A DNA stretch of 64,000 bases from Palaemon carinicauda (GCF_036898095.1 NC_090729.1:75085754-75149753); one strand, 5' to 3'; positions 1 through 14,362 are shown, counted from the stretch's first letter. Notes: generated by a model not told the origin, from the letters alone. Numbers and translations: made by a program.

Positions 1-79
1 GTATGATCGCTATCAGGTGAGATCGCATACCAAAGCAAAAGAACGACTTTGAGATCGCATACCAAAACAGCACCCACTG

Positions 80-252
80 CCCATAATGTTTCCCGTTCTT
101 ACATTATATTTGTGCTGTTTTAATCTAGATTCTATTGCTTTGCCACTTTGCCCAATATCTCGTTTGTTACACTGATTGCATGGAATTTCGTAAATGCATT
201 CGTTCATCTGATTTAGGGAATTATTTATGAATATATTCTTAAGTGTATTGTT
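80..252 (-). pseudogene. Penelope-like element GIY-YIG endonuclease relic
   Basis: Read on the minus strand, this stretch encodes a GIY-YIG-like core: a segment IYEIPCNQC, then the degenerate IGQSG, then SRLKQHK. Together these follow the order seen at the C terminus of Penelope-like retroelements (Y-x-I-P-C..., Y-I-G-x-[ST], R-x-x-E/Q-H). The usual Tyr of the second motif is replaced (RDIGQSG). Upstream of it the frame runs straight into an AT microsatellite, and no reverse transcriptase is visible, so only an endonuclease fragment remains. The family assignment is inferred from motif order. It could also be a stand-alone GIY-YIG fragment. Confidence 0.55.
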
Positions 253-257
253 TTTAG

Positions 258-259
<2 letters not shown>

Positions 260-331
<72 letters not shown>

Positions 332-383
332 AATAGATAGATAGATAGATATAAATAAATAAATATATATATATATATATATA

Positions 384-426
<43 letters not shown>

Positions 427-500
427 TAGATAGATAGATAGATAGATATACATTATATCGATATTTCTATGTAGGTATATGTATATACATATATTTACCT
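260..500. repeat. compound (AT)n / (GATA)n microsatellite
   Basis: Long (AT)n runs are interrupted by two short (GATA)n blocks near 333-352 and 423-447. It generates spurious Tyr/Ile-rich reading frames on both strands. Confidence 0.95.
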
Positions 501-504
501 TATA

Positions 505-1605
505 TACATACATGCATATATACGTTCGCGCAAGCATGCCTAAACAGTAAAAGGCGTCGTGTCTAATGAACAAAACCGACTGATATACTTTGTTGTTAAC
601 CTTTGACGAAAGAAGACGACGATTTATTTCTTCTGGTGACAACTGAAGGACGTTGGATGAGAAAGTGAGGAAGAAAGGAAAGGCTCCTCGGAAGAGAGAA
701 GTTGAATTCGCATGATACAACGACCCTTTTTACCTGAGGTCTCTCCGCTGTGTATCTATTTGTTACCTGGAAACATTTCATTAGTTTCGTTTAAGCTACG
801 TCTTTAATTTTTTTCCCTATTGTTTTATTGCCCTTTTCTTGTCTTGTATCTTCTTTAAGATAAATCACATGAGACATTACAAACAATTGACACGTGCTTA
901 GTTTTAAGATTTTTTTTTTTTATTTGTGGCGTATTCTATTTTATTTCTTCATAATTTTAATGACCCTTGAGTGATGTAAATACCGTACAGTGTTATTATA
1001 TTTTGAAAATTTCGATGTGTGCGAAGATCTTCAACTCAAGCTTATTGTATGTGCATTACCCTTTACACATCCTGAATTACTACTTGGAAATAGGTACTGT
1101 AACGCTCTGAAAACCCTGAGTAGTTCCTAAAAAGGAAACAAAGCAAAATATAATAATGAAATATGTTAATCATGGCAATGTTACTATTGTGTTGAATATA
1201 TAAATGAGATTTTGTGTTAGAGTGTGCTGTTAACCCTTCCGCTTGAGATCGGTTGTGATGCATGATCATGACGCAGAGGATGAAGTTACTTTTCGTTTCG
1301 AGTAACCAGATGCGAAGTGTGGTTTGGTGTGGCCAACATTTTTGCTATTCATATATCCCCCCGCAAGGGTTAGGTTTCCTTCTTTCCTCCCTCCTCATCT
1401 GTATCTACCCTCCTCTTAACCCGCCCCCCCCCCCCTTTTATCGTTCCCTGTCCCTCCTTGACATACCAGCTCGGCATCACTTCTCCAGTAACGAAATGCC
1501 AAAGGGTTTGCTTACTCGTTATCTTCCGTTTTGCTGTACCGTTTACATTGGGGATGGATAGTCGCATTATTGTACAGTAGCTTACGACTCCATTATGTAT
1601 CTTTA
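505..1605. other. unassigned intergenic stretch
   Basis: AT-rich single-copy-looking DNA with a short C homopolymer near 1422-1436 and a T run near 910. No open frame here shows recognisable domains, and I see no element boundaries until the hAT target site at 1606. Confidence 0.5.
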
Positions 1606-1626
1606 TTGTAGTGCAGGGCCGTCCAA
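1606..1626. repeat. hAT left TSD plus terminal inverted repeat
   Basis: Target duplication TTGTAGTG (1606-1613) is followed by the terminus CAGGGCCGTCCAA (1614-1626). It pairs with the right terminus at 4010-4030. The 8-bp duplication and a CAGGG-type end are hallmarks of the hAT superfamily. Confidence 0.8.
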
Positions 1627-1708
1627 GTTGTTTAGTCAAGAGGCCAAACTTGAAAAAACAAAAAGTCATGCGGGCCAGCTGTGTGTATGCATGTATGTGT
1701 GTGTATTT

Positions 1709-1710
1709 AC

Positions 1711-1792
<82 letters not shown>

Positions 1793-1793
1793 C
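1709..1793. repeat. (AT)n microsatellite inside the hAT element
   Basis: About 85 bp of near-pure AT dinucleotides lie roughly 90 bp inside the left hAT terminus, between the TIR and the 3' end of the transposase relic. Confidence 0.95.
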
Positions 1794-1876
1794 AATTAGA
1801 GGAATTTAAAGAAATATATTTTAAAGAGGGCAAACAAGAGTATTTGATTCAAACAAAGGTGAATTTAGTGGGAATG

Positions 1877-3600
1877 CTAATAATAGCTTGACTTTATTAT
1901 TAAAAAAAATTCAGGGTGAAAATCAATGAGAGCGCATCCTAAATTGGACTCGACATTTACGTCACTAATTGAGGATCGTAATGCTGACTTTAATAACTTC
2001 ATGAATGAAAATATGTTCTCACAGAGCCAAGTAGAACCAAACATTGACAACAGTTTAATATAAACAGCAACGTGTGGGTAATCATGTGAGCAGGATATTT
2101 GTGTCCAAAACTCGAATTTCACATCTTGGCGGGTATAATTCGTTTTCATTTTAATTAATTCTTCTTGAAACAAAGGTACATTGATTTTGCAGAGAGCTGA
2201 CAACTTACACACATCTCTATACCTGTAACCACATGATGGTAAATGTAAAAATCTAAAGCAAAATTGATACTGATCAAAGTCAGCGAATCTATTGTTAAAT
2301 TGAATTTTAACTTTTAAATAACCCTGCAATTCAGCAAAATCAATCGCTTCATCAGCCCCAAGACGCTTTATTATTGGAAAGGGATTTAAATCCCTCTCTT
2401 GTATTTTTTCAATCTGCGTATCCAGTTTTGACCGAAATACTTATATTTATCTGAACAAATCTGCTATTATTTTGGCCTTGCCTTACAATTTGAGATTCAA
2501 TGAGTTCATGTAGCTTGTTGAATCTGTGAGAAAACATAATCGTATGAACCACTGTGTGTCATCCAAGTTGGATTCCCCAACCCCTTCAGTTAAGAAAAGG
2601 TCTTTATAACAGGTAACAAAGCAGTAAACATCTTAAGAACATTACCACAACTCAGCCATCTTACAGCATAAAAGTAAACCAAATCTCCGTATTCTGTTTC
2701 AGTTTGTTCTAAATATATAAATTGCCGATATACGAGTACGGAGAAAATTCACAATTTTGATGACCTCTTGCAATACTTGATGTAATTCACCTGACTTACA
2801 CACTTCACAACATAAACTTTCTTGGGAATGATACAATGAAAAGTAGGTACATCAATGTCCTCATTTGCCTTGAACAAAGCACAAAATACTACATCTGTGG
2901 CAATTGAACTCAATTTTTCATGTTCAATTCAAATTTTGCATATTCTTTTTTTAATAGCCTCAAGAATATCACAGCCACGAGTGTGGTCATCCAGTGGAGT
3001 TGAAGCTAATAGTTCTTCTCTGACAACAAATTTATCAGTTATTTATCTTATCCAGATGTAAAGTTGTGCTTTGTCTCATGTCTGTTGATTCATCGAGTGC
3101 TAAGCTAAAAGCCAAGCAAGAGTTCATGTCTGTTAAAGTTGTTGTTTTATGTTTTCACATAAATTTACGATTGTTCTTGCTGCCGTTTGTCTGATCAGCG
3201 GCAACATCATTATTCTTTGGGTCAACTTTTGCTTTTTCATTAAAATCGAAAGCAAGCAATTCAGCCACGCTAATAAGGACTTCTTCATCCATTTCTGTAT
3301 CACTGAAACATTTCTTTCATCTTGTATGATCCATGCACATTTAAGGGTGGCAATTTGAACCATTTCATCTTCACTCAAAAACTGCCTGAGGTCATCTCTT
3401 TGCATATTTATATAGATTTTTAAATTTTCCCATTTATGTTTTCTCTTATCAGAATTAAGGGAATATTTATCTTTATGTGCACTGTGAATGGTATCATAAT
3501 GTCTTTTAATATTATATTTCTTCCCTACAGTAAGAAATTTGTTGCACAGTAAACCAGATACTCTTTACATACGCAGTAGCGTTCATATTCCCCGATACTT
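1877..3600 (-). pseudogene. hAT transposase relic (ZBED5/GTF2IRD2-like)
   Basis: Minus-strand frames taken in order give the usual layout of this family. First comes a BED-like zinc finger remnant (LLCNKFL ... NIKRHYDTIH, about 3480-3560). An N-terminal helical segment follows, then a patch resembling LDDHTRGCDILEAIKK (about 2960-3010). A mid-region with YAVRWLSCGNVLKMF comes next, then the C-terminal hAT dimerisation motif (LLSMFGSTWLCENIFSFMKL, about 1990-2050). In intact relatives this is one protein of roughly 600 residues. Here it is split by frame changes and stops, so no functional product is expected. The domain identity is what I recognise; the exact subfamily is inferred. Confidence 0.8.
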
Positions 3601-4009
3601 CAGTGACACATTGATATGAAGAACTGCATAACCTTTGTACATAAGATCATTCCAATTCCGACGGGGAAAAAAAGAAGAGAAGGAAACTATGATCTTGGCA
3701 CTCTATCTTTACAGTATAGGAATGTCAAAACGAGGTTAAAACGGAACCCAGTTACTAGTACAGCGTTATATGTGATGAGCTTTTGTTATTCTAAATAAAT
3801 CATCATTTGAAAATATGATGTAACACACAACAGACGCCAATGAATCTTTTCTTTGTAGCTGATTATTTGACAAAGAATATTTCATTTATTCAACTATAAG
3901 CGGTAAATATAATTTCCATGATATAAAAGAGCAATATAGTTTTACTTATTTTTCTCTCGCGGGCCACTTTCAAAATCAAACGGGCCACTTTTGGCCCACG
4001 GGCATCGGG

Positions 4010-4030
4010 TTGGACGGCCCCGTTCTAGTG
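4010..4030. repeat. hAT right terminal inverted repeat plus TSD
   Basis: Terminus TTGGACGGCCCCG (4010-4022) is followed by target copy TTCTAGTG (4023-4030). The sub-terminal DNA (3961-4009) carries two GGGCCACTTT copies, a common sub-terminal repeat arrangement in hAT elements. Confidence 0.8.
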
Positions 4031-5396
4031 TCTTTATCCACAGTTAATTCCTCCATCTTTATATGAACGAGAAACGGAACGAGAGAGCTAATTTAAGAAT
4101 TGGCAATGGTTTTGGGGAAACTTAGAGACAATTGAGATATTTAAAAAGGCCATGGAGATCTCAAAAGTACCAAATGGTCCGTGGATTGAATCAATTCACG
4201 TACATATTGTTAAAATACAATGTGTCTGCATCTTCCCATTATCTTTATTTACAAGATATTTATCGAAATCGCCTGAGTTGATTTTCTCTTCTAATCCTAA
4301 TGGTGGTATTTATGCTTTAGAGACCAACTGCAGTTGATGTATCCTAATTGGCTGTCTTTCATTACTAATGTTTTCTTAGAAAACTTCCTGTGCATTTTAG
4401 TCTACTTCTCTGAAATGAATGTGCATACTATCCGTTTTGAAGCGACACTTTCTTCCTCATTGGTATAGAGTCATGTTCATGCACTCAAGTCCACGAGGGA
4501 CTGAAATGCTACTCAGGGGTATCTTGCACCATTGTGTCTGTCTCTATTTTCTTATAAAGAAATAAGTTACATTTTCAAACTCCAATATTTTTTTTTTTTG
4601 CAATAGAATATGTTATTATCATTAGAAAGGAAACGACAACTGCGTGTGGACTGCAATCTAAATAATGAATTCATACTCAGTCACAACTGGCGATAATGAT
4701 AGAGAGAATTGAGGCGGAAAGGAACGACCCTAGGGACGCTGTGACTCCACCACCCTGCAGCGGCGACAGTCCCAAGGGTTCTTTTTTTATATTCTCCTTG
4801 CCAAACATGAACGAATGTTGGGAGAGAGGCTGTCCCAAAGTTAAACTTGAAGATGAGTACCCTTAGACATACCTTGGTACAAGGAGAAAAAAAATACAAT
4901 AAATACATGGATATACATTGCGTTTTTATATTCATAGGCATTTGAAATTTGTGTATTATTTACTAAATGTTAGTCAATGAATATCGTGATGAGTACAGCA
5001 TAATAAATCAGTCCGTTGAATTTGAAAGAGCGGTAATAAGCAGGGAAATACTCGTATGAATCTAAACTGGATACAGCTGAAAGATGTAAAAATGCTGTTC
5101 TGAAGAGTAGAATAAAACTTGACTTTGAAAGGTTACGCAATAGCGATGATCCTATGATGGGAAAGGATAAGCCAGGATGGGTAAACACGAGTAAAGGGAA
5201 TCAAAGGGGCGAATGGTATTGGCTCCCGTAGAGAGGAAATCGATGAGTGAGGAAGTTTCCTCGATGTTGAGGCATAATTAGGAAACGGCGTTGATGGAGA
5301 GGAAATGGGTGGCGAACGTGGAAGAGATCCAACAGCATTGACAAGAGAAAGGAGGAAAAAAGGAGGATGCCAGTGGGAATGGAACACTGCGAATAA

Positions 5397-5446
<50 letters not shown>

Positions 5447-6240
5447 CAGATAACATTATAAACAAAGGTTCTTTAAGGAACTGTTGAGAAAAGGCCAGGA
5501 AATAAGGTGGAGTTTAGGGGAATTTTATCGTGTTATAGGGGTGGAAATTTGGGTGTTATATTTTGAGTGTGCGGTTACACCTCTTGTGGTTTTTATTCAT
5601 TTTGATATAAATGATATGATGCAGTGTTCAAAAGGTATGTAAGGTATCCGATTAAACGTCCATTGATGGGAGAAGAAAAACACATTAAAGGTAACTAAGA
5701 TATGTATTGTCCTTATGCAGTATATACATAAGTGTGTTTATGATTGTATTTTTAGATAGCAACAAAGACAGATTGTTAAAATGGTTTAATCAAACGAGGA
5801 ACATAAGCAAATAGTGGCATCCATTATAAAAACTACATATACTCAATTGGTGTCGAGTTCTTTTGGGGATCATACAAACTTAGGTTTGGCGCTCAAGTTT
5901 CGCTGGCTTTGTGACTTGTATGTCTCAGTGAGTGGCAATGAATGTGGTACATAGAGATTTTGCTCTTTACCCTCTTACAGCCTTTGTGTATACATAAAGA
6001 ACTGAAAGAATTGTATTTAGGTTTCCTTTCGATTTTTCCTTTTCATACTTCAGTGGCGTTAACATCTTTTAAGAAGTATTTGTTTTGCTTAAAGCGTCTA
6101 GCTGATATTTTAAATCTTAATGTTCGTGTATTCATTTTTTTCTCTAAGATGGTTTAGTGTCAAACGCTGTTGTTCATTAGTGATTTTCCTTTAGATCAGA
6201 TACATTAGCTTTTCAGCTGAGATATTTATTCCCGCATTCT
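4031..6240. other. unassigned intergenic stretch
   Basis: No recognisable coding or element signal. A moderately GC-richer patch at 4680-4870 and a (GA)n tract at 5401-5443 are the only compositional features. The reading frames present are short and low-complexity. Confidence 0.5.
5401..5443. repeat. (GA)n microsatellite
   Basis: Uninterrupted GA dinucleotide tract of about 43 bp, preceded by purine-rich DNA. Confidence 0.95.
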
Positions 6241-6246
6241 TGCCAG

Positions 6247-6275
6247 TCAACGACCTAATAACTCTCTAGCGGTAG
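6247..6275 (-). mobile_element. tiny fragment of the jockey-like LINE 5' leader
   Basis: The sequence around AATAACTCTCTAGCGGTAG matches the leader region seen at 45450-45495 and 63705-63735. Only about 30 bp survives, and it joins a (TCTA)n tract directly. Confidence 0.5.
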
Positions 6276-6280
6276 TATCT

Positions 6281-6308
6281 ATCATCTATCTATCTATCTA
6301 TCTATCTA

Positions 6309-6361
<53 letters not shown>
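6281..6361. repeat. (TCTA)n then (AT)n microsatellite
   Basis: Eight or so TCTA units are followed by about 48 bp of AT. The tract abuts the GATGA-type 3' tail of the adjacent minus-strand LINE fragment. Confidence 0.95.
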
Positions 6362-6364
<3 letters not shown>

Positions 6365-7530
6365 ATCATTTCCTCCTACGCATGTTGAAGCAAAGGGCCT
6401 CGGTTAGATCTTGCCAGTTCTCTATATTGAGCATTTAATTCAATAATTCTCCATTTATCATCTCTTACTTCGAGCTTCATAGTCCTCAGTCATGTACAGT
6501 AGGCCTGGGTCTTCCAACTCTTCTACTGCCTTGTGGAACCTAGTTGAACGTTTCGTGAACTAATCTTTCTTGGGGAGTGCAAGAGCATGCCCAAACCATC
6601 TGCATCTACCCTTCATCATGATCTCATGCACATATCGCACTCAAGTAATCTCTCTTATAGTTTTATTTTTAATCCTATCCTGCCATTTAACTCCCAATAT
6701 CCTTCTGAGGGCTTTGTTCTCAAATTTACTAAATCTATTGGAGATTGTTTCATTGTCATACCTTGACTCATGTATATAGAGTAAGATCGATCTCACTAAA
6801 CTGATATATTGTCTGATTTTTATATGTAATTTCAGGCGATTTGATTTCCAAATTTTACTTAACCTAGCCATTGTCTGATTTGCTTTTTTCAATCTTTCAC
6901 TAAACTCTAATTCGAAAGACCCTGTATTGGAGATCATAGTTCCTAAATACTTAGATGATTCTAACTCATTAATCCTTTCTCTTTCCAATGATATTTCATC
7001 TTCCATTGCATACTCCGTTCTCGTCCTCTATGTCTTTCTTCTATTTATATTCAGCCCGACCTCGTGTGACATTTCATGCATTCTGGTAAGCAAGCTTTGC
7101 AAATCCTGTGGTGTTCTGCTAACAAGGACAGCATCATCATCATACTGTAGATATGCTGAATTCCTATCACCAATCCAGTTCAATCCTTCTCCACCATCTC
7201 TGACTGTTCTACGCATTACAAAATCCATGAGGAGGATAAACAACATAGGTGATATCACATTCCCTTGGAGTACTCCGATGTACACTAGAAATTCATTTCA
7301 TAAGACTCCATTAACATTATCTTTGCACTTTGTTTTACTCATGAACAGACTTGATCAAATTTACATATTTAAGAGGAATTCCATGATAATGCAGGCCTCT
7401 CCACAAAATTGGTCGGTGCAGACTAACAAAGGCTTTTTCATAGTCCACATATGCCATCAAAAGTGGATTTCTATTTTCTACACATTGTTGTACAACATGT
7501 CTCTAAATGAAAATTTGATCAATGTAGGAT
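6362..7530 (-). mobile_element. RTE-like LINE fragment, copy 1 (5'-truncated)
   Basis: The minus strand encodes the C-terminal half of a non-LTR reverse transcriptase. It has VISPMLFILLMDFVMRR (motif B region), YDDDAVLVS (catalytic box, normally YADD), NINRRKT, KYLGTMISN, LLYIHES and ALRRILGVKWQDR. The 3' end finishes in a short GATGAT-type tail beside a microsatellite, as RTE-group elements commonly do. The catalytic Ala is changed to Asp. The copy is interrupted by stops and stops abruptly at the junction with copy 2. Clade placement (RTE or a close relative) is inferred. Confidence 0.75.
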
Positions 7531-7544
7531 TTTGAAAAGGTAGA

Positions 7545-8829
<1,285 letters not shown>

Positions 8830-9282
8830 CGATTAATTGGTCCCTTATTAATTGCAAGTGCCCTTTTTGAAAAGTATGTCGAATTTTAGTCCATGCGTGT
8901 GGCAAAGAATAATTTTACGAATAGGCCTACAATACTAAGTATTTATATCATAAGCCGTCAGGATAATGAGACGACGTATTTCTTTGAAAAACGCAGGGAA
9001 CCACCGATGTCGGTTTTGAAACGAAAGGAAGATACCAACAAAACCAACACCGTATTCAAGGGAAAAATTAGTTGCCGAACTGAGAGCGTTGATGGGCAGG
9101 TTCATATCATCGTTTGGAGGAGAGGAAGCAGCAGGTAGGTTTGCTTCCTCCCCCCCCCCCATTGCCATTTCAATTTCCTCTCCTATACATTGTGATTGAC
9201 TAACCTTTCAGGATTCCTATCTCGAGCGGGCTATTTCCCCTTCTTTCTGCTTGAATTTGACTCTATTTACGCACACACACAA

Positions 9283-9470
<188 letters not shown>

Positions 9471-11043
9471 ACAGAAACAGGAAGCAAATGAAATTAGTCC
9501 AAAATTGACTTGGTCTCCTGGTTTGGAAATTTGCACTACAATGATCACATTCTAGTGTATGATACTCTACACTCTTGCAAATCACATTGAAAGGCTCAGG
9601 GAAAGAGGATTGCCTTCTTTCATTATCATTGGCTAGGATATATCATAGCTAACCTGGTCCTTTCCTCTATCAGTGTTGACTTTTCCTTCTTTTTTGGTAA
9701 TATCGACACTAGAATCATCCTTTGTAAAGATGACTGCAATGGTTGACTCTTATCATTCAGACTAATGTGGGTTGATGCAGTTGCCAATGGTGACTGGTCT
9801 CATCAAAGTAACTCCAAAAATAGTCCACCGGTTTCATTTTGAATTTCTCTTCCATGAATTGGAGAGATCTACATTTTTCAACACTATGGCCGTTGCGACT
9901 CCCACGAGTCATACAATTAATTGGTGTACTATATAGGAATATACAGCATCGTGATCATCTTTGTAACCTTTGTCATTTTTATACATGTTGATATTACCCT
10001 TCATGTTTTACGTCTCCTGTTTGGTTTTGAGGACAAGATTTTAGTATTTTCTCAGCTAAGCATTTCAGTTTCTGACCTCCCGAAAGTTTTTATTTTATTC
10101 CCTCACCTTGAATAAGGTGAGGGAAGGTTTTTGAGAGGTCGGATTCTGTCTGGACGACTCTGTTAGTCACAATTTTGCTTACTCTGTAAATTTTGTGATA
10201 AATATAGAATTTTCTTAATATATAGCGCTGGTCTGGCGCGCAGTATTAATATATGTAATGTACTGACTTCACTCGCCTTTATTATTTGTGAAATAGCATA
10301 TAGAAGGATGTAACAATTGAATGGAAATGTTTTCTTATAAAGCTTTTCAAATTGACGGGTGATTAGAACGGTAGCCGTACAGGTAGGCAATACTGATTTC
10401 CTATTTTAATTGGCAAATAAGACCAAATGAACAGTTCATTAATACATTTTATTCTAAACAAAAATTTGTCTCTATCACACCGGCTGTCAGTTCCATCAGT
10501 CCACATTTTAGATGAGTGGTTGTGGATTTACCTACTGTTGCTTTTTCCTTGGGTCGCTTTTGCGGTATTTGGATTCTGTAGATATTCATCGGTTTTTTTC
10601 GGACGCTTTCATTGCATAAATATTGTTTTTTTTTTTTACCTCTGGATTCTAGACTGTCATGCTACGGTACTTGAATGGAAAATGTTCATGTTTAATTCCT
10701 TGTGAATTTATGATGAAAGCTTTGTTTCTGTGTATATTTAAGAAGGTACAATTTAAGGTACTCACCGGAAATAGTTCCAAAGCGGTGCGCTATTCTACTT
10801 TGATTAGCTAAATCAGTAAGATAATCTAGAAACGTTTCTTGAAAGGACTTTAGGAGGGTCAGTCCCTTGTATGTATTGTAGAATCTTTAAGCAATTAGTT
10901 CCCCTTTATTTAACTTCACAGTTGATTGACTAACGAAATGATTACGTAGAGGGAATCCTGATTTACCCTGGGTTCGTGTGGGGGGCGAAAAGCACTGATT
11001 AAATTAGGTTAAAGTGAATTATATTTTACCTGATTCACAGCGT

Positions 11044-11116
<73 letters not shown>

Positions 11117-11670
11117 ATTAAAAACGTGGCTACTCTTTACGAACTTACAAAAATGCATTGCTTCGATTACTTAAGGAGAATATTTAGACATGAAATTAAG
11201 GCATAATCAACAATTAAGAACAAGGGTTTTTATCAGTGCATTGACATAAATATGGTTATTTGATTTGACCATTGGTGTCTAAACTCTATTTGTTATCCAA
11301 TTTGCACAACTTGAATATAAATTTTAGCTGTTAAAAATTTCAAACACCGATGTCGGGTTTCCCGGAATATAAGTAAATGTAAAGATAACACTTTCATTGT
11401 TTATGGAATTCAGAAAAGAGGAAAAATTAAACCAAAATGCCGAATCAAGGGTCTCTGCAGAACTCCATGTTTATTTATTCATTTATTATTATTGCCCTTT
11501 TTATTAATATTTTGTAAAAGCCTACGATTTTGTGGGTAATCTACAAGAGTTAATGAAATCAGTAAAGGGCTTCTGGTTGCGTTACTTATCATTAGGCACT
11601 TTTGCTTCCGAGCAACATAAAAACCCAAATTGCGATAAAGTAAAGTGCATCGCTATGAACGTGACCTCGT
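9471..11670. other. unassigned intergenic stretch
   Basis: No recognisable protein domain or element ends. A (CT)n tract lies at 11045-11113. A short perfect hairpin, CCCTCACCTT / AAGGTGAGGG, lies at 10101-10124 and could be a local inverted duplication. Confidence 0.5.
11045..11113. repeat. (CT)n microsatellite
   Basis: Uninterrupted CT tract of about 69 bp. Confidence 0.95.
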
Positions 11671-11672
11671 AA

Positions 11673-13510
11673 GTATTTCATCATCATCATCATCATCTCC
11701 CAGGCCTATTGACGCTTAGGACCTCGGTTAGATTTCGCCAGCCGTCTCTATCTTGAGCGGGTCTCTCAACTTTTCTAGTGCCTTGTGGAGTCCAATTGAA
11801 TGTTTGGTGAACTAATCTCTCTTGGGGACTGCGAAGAGCATGCCCAAACCATCTCCATCTACCCCTTACCATGGTCTCATCCCCATATGACTCTCGAGTA
11901 ATATCTATTTTAACATCATTTTTAATCCTCTCCTGTCATTTAACTCCCAATATTCTTCTGAAGGCTTTGTTCTCAAATCCACAAATTTTTTGGATATTGT
12001 TACATCATTATACCACGGCTCATGTCCATACAGTAACACCGATCTCACTAAACTGATATGTAACCAGATGTTTTTTATGTAACTTCAGGTGAATTTGATT
12101 TCTAAATTTTACTTAACCTAGCCATTGTCTGATTTGTTTTTTCAATCTTTCATTAAAAACACAAATTCTAAAGACTGTATTAGAGATCAATGTTCCTAAA
12201 TATTTGAATGATTCCACCTTATTAATCCTTTCTCCTTCCAATGACATTTCATATTCCATTGCATATTCTGTCCTCATCATCTCTGTCTTTCTTCTATTTA
12301 TCTTGAGCCCAACCACATATGATACTTCATGCATTCTGGTAAGCAAGCTTTGCAAGTCCTTTGGTATTCTGCTAATATGACAACATCATCATCATACTCT
12401 AGGTCAGCTAATATCCTATTGCCACAGCAGTCCAATCCTTCTCAACTATCTCCAACTGTTCTACACAATGCCAAATGCATGAGGAGGATAAACAACATAG
12501 GTGACAACACATTCACTTGAAGTACTCCACTGTTCACTGAAAACTCGTTTGATAGGACTCAGCTAACATTAACTTTGTACTTGCTATTCTCATGAACAGA
12601 CTTAATCAATTTTACATTTTTGAGAGGAACTCCATAGTAACGCAGGACTCTCAAAATTGGCCAGTGCACACTATCAAAGGCTGTTTCGTAGTCCACAAAT
12701 GCCATTAAAATAAGATTTCTATATCTTACACATTGCTGTACAACAAGTCTTAAAATGAAAATATGGTCAATACAACTTCTACCTTTTCTAAATCCTGCTT
12801 GTTCGTCTTTCAGCTTTTCAGCAATATTTCTCTCTAGTCTCTTTAGAATGAGCATACCATGTATTTTCATGATAACCTACGTAAGTGTGATGCCTCTGTA
12901 GTAATTGTAATCAAGCAGATCTCCTTTTTTATTACACAAACACTCCTCTTCACGCCACCTTCTACAAAATAATCTTGAAAGTATTCTGGGAGTCACTTCA
13001 TTTTCGGCCAATATCATCTCGGCAGTTATTCCATCGTATCCAGGGGCTTTCCATCTCTTGAGTTTTTTTTATTTTTTTCTAATGATAGCTTGGACTTCAA
13101 ACACTCTGAATTCATTCATGGGCACATCAAGGTCTTCCTCAGCTTCATGTATATATATATATCAAATTATTCCCCTCATATCTCTTATTCATGACTTCAC
13201 TAAAGTATTCCATCCAACGTTGCCTTTCTTCATCTTCTGTTGTTAAAACAGACCCATCTCGCTTTTTTATGTGTATATGCTTTCTCTACTTTGCCCCAGG
13301 AGAAATTTCATTAATAATTCTATGAACAATTCTTACACCATAGCCACTCTTTAAATTCATAGCTTTGTCATCCTCATCTGCTTTTTTGCCTATATATTCT
13401 CCCCAGTCATTCTGGGCCTTTCTTTTGACCTCACTATCAATACTGGAATACTTAGTGTGCGCTACCTTGTAATTTTTATTACTTCCTTGAAAACTTTCAA
13501 CAATCAATCA
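11673..13510 (-). mobile_element. RTE-like LINE fragment, copy 3 (longest)
   Basis: Same family as the inverted pair at 6.4-8.7 kb, but extending further 5'. From the 5' side on the minus strand, it has a linker segment (ending near 13286), then DEQAGFRKGRSCIDHIF and FVDYETAFDSVHWPIL (RT motifs 1-3 and motif A). A degraded catalytic box follows (YDD-type, about 12395), then NRRKTEMMRTEYAM and KYLGTLISN. The 3' tail is (GATGAT)n, seen as CATCATCAT at 11674-11695. It is broken by several frameshifts and stops. The endonuclease domain is missing, so this copy is also 5'-truncated. Confidence 0.78.
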
Positions 13511-13518
13511 ATCAATCA

Positions 13519-13521
<3 letters not shown>

Positions 13522-13610
<89 letters not shown>

Positions 13611-13617
13611 CGTGTGT

Positions 13618-13667
<50 letters not shown>

Positions 13668-13720
13668 TATATATACATATATATATATGTATATATATAT
13701 ATACATATATATATATATTG
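13522..13720. repeat. compound (AT)n-(GT)n-(AT)n microsatellite
   Basis: AT (13522-13577), GT (13578-13607) and a second interrupted AT block with ATAC/ATGT variants (13622-13720). It joins the truncated 5' side of the RTE-like copy. Confidence 0.95.
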
Positions 13721-14259
13721 GGGGTTTGGATCTATAATTCATAAGAGATTTGAATTACATACAATTTGTTATATAATCCTGCTGATCCTCTAAGTGGAGG
13801 GTGCCATTTGAAGCACAGACAAAAAATCTTAGATTCAAGTTTGGATTTTGATCAAATGTTATTTTATAGAATGTAACTATAATCACTCAATGGCTACATT
13901 GATATAATTATTTTTTCATCACATATTTTAGGTTTAAGAATGGAACAAGTACATTTGGTTCACACAAAACAAAACAATATTGTACCAGCTAATTTGAACA
14001 AAAGTACTTTACTGGAAAGTTACCAAAATAAGTTTCTTTTGTTCATTTTTGAAAGTCAGTGAATGCTAAAAAGACCATGTATGCTAAATTATAGTGTTTA
14101 AACGTGTTAGGATGAACCATTAAAACTAAACCAAGGTATTTGAAAGAGAAGGATACAGTCCTTAAAATCGAATCTAGTTATGAGGAATGGGTAGAGGAGC
14201 AGTCTTCCTCCTTCGCTTCGGTTCGCGTTTGTTTATCGCCGGTGCCTGTGGAGGAGAGT

Positions 14260-14278
14260 GGGGGGGGGGGGGGGGGGG
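14260..14278. repeat. G homopolymer of about 19
   Basis: A run of about 19 G residues, a possible quadruplex-forming or polymerase-slippage site. Confidence 0.9.
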
Positions 14279-14358
14279 TGATGTCTCATTTAGGTATGAA
14301 AACGGGTTCTCTAATCGTTGGCTGTCGATAACCAGGGAAGTTTGCAAAACCTTACACA

Positions 14359-14362
<4 letters not shown>

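Larger units (their letters stand above)
1614..4022 (-). mobile_element. hAT DNA transposon, complete ends, dead transposase
   Basis: A 2.4-kb element is bounded by 13-bp TIRs (CAGGGCCGTCCAA on the left; reverse complement CGGGGCCGTCCAA on the right, one mismatch). Flanking 8-bp target duplications are TTGTAGTG and TTCTAGTG, also one mismatch. The interior encodes, on the minus strand, a ZBED5/GTF2IRD2-like hAT transposase broken by stops and frameshifts. An (AT)n tract has expanded just inside the left end. The mismatch between the two TSD copies and the many lesions suggest an old insertion. Subfamily placement comes from the protein motifs and is not tested by alignment. Confidence 0.82.

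Noticed and set aside
260..720. A 235-residue minus-strand frame rich in Tyr-Ile repeats
   Set aside because: It is created by the (AT)n/(GATA)n microsatellite; only the last part, overlapping the GIY-YIG relic, carries family signal.
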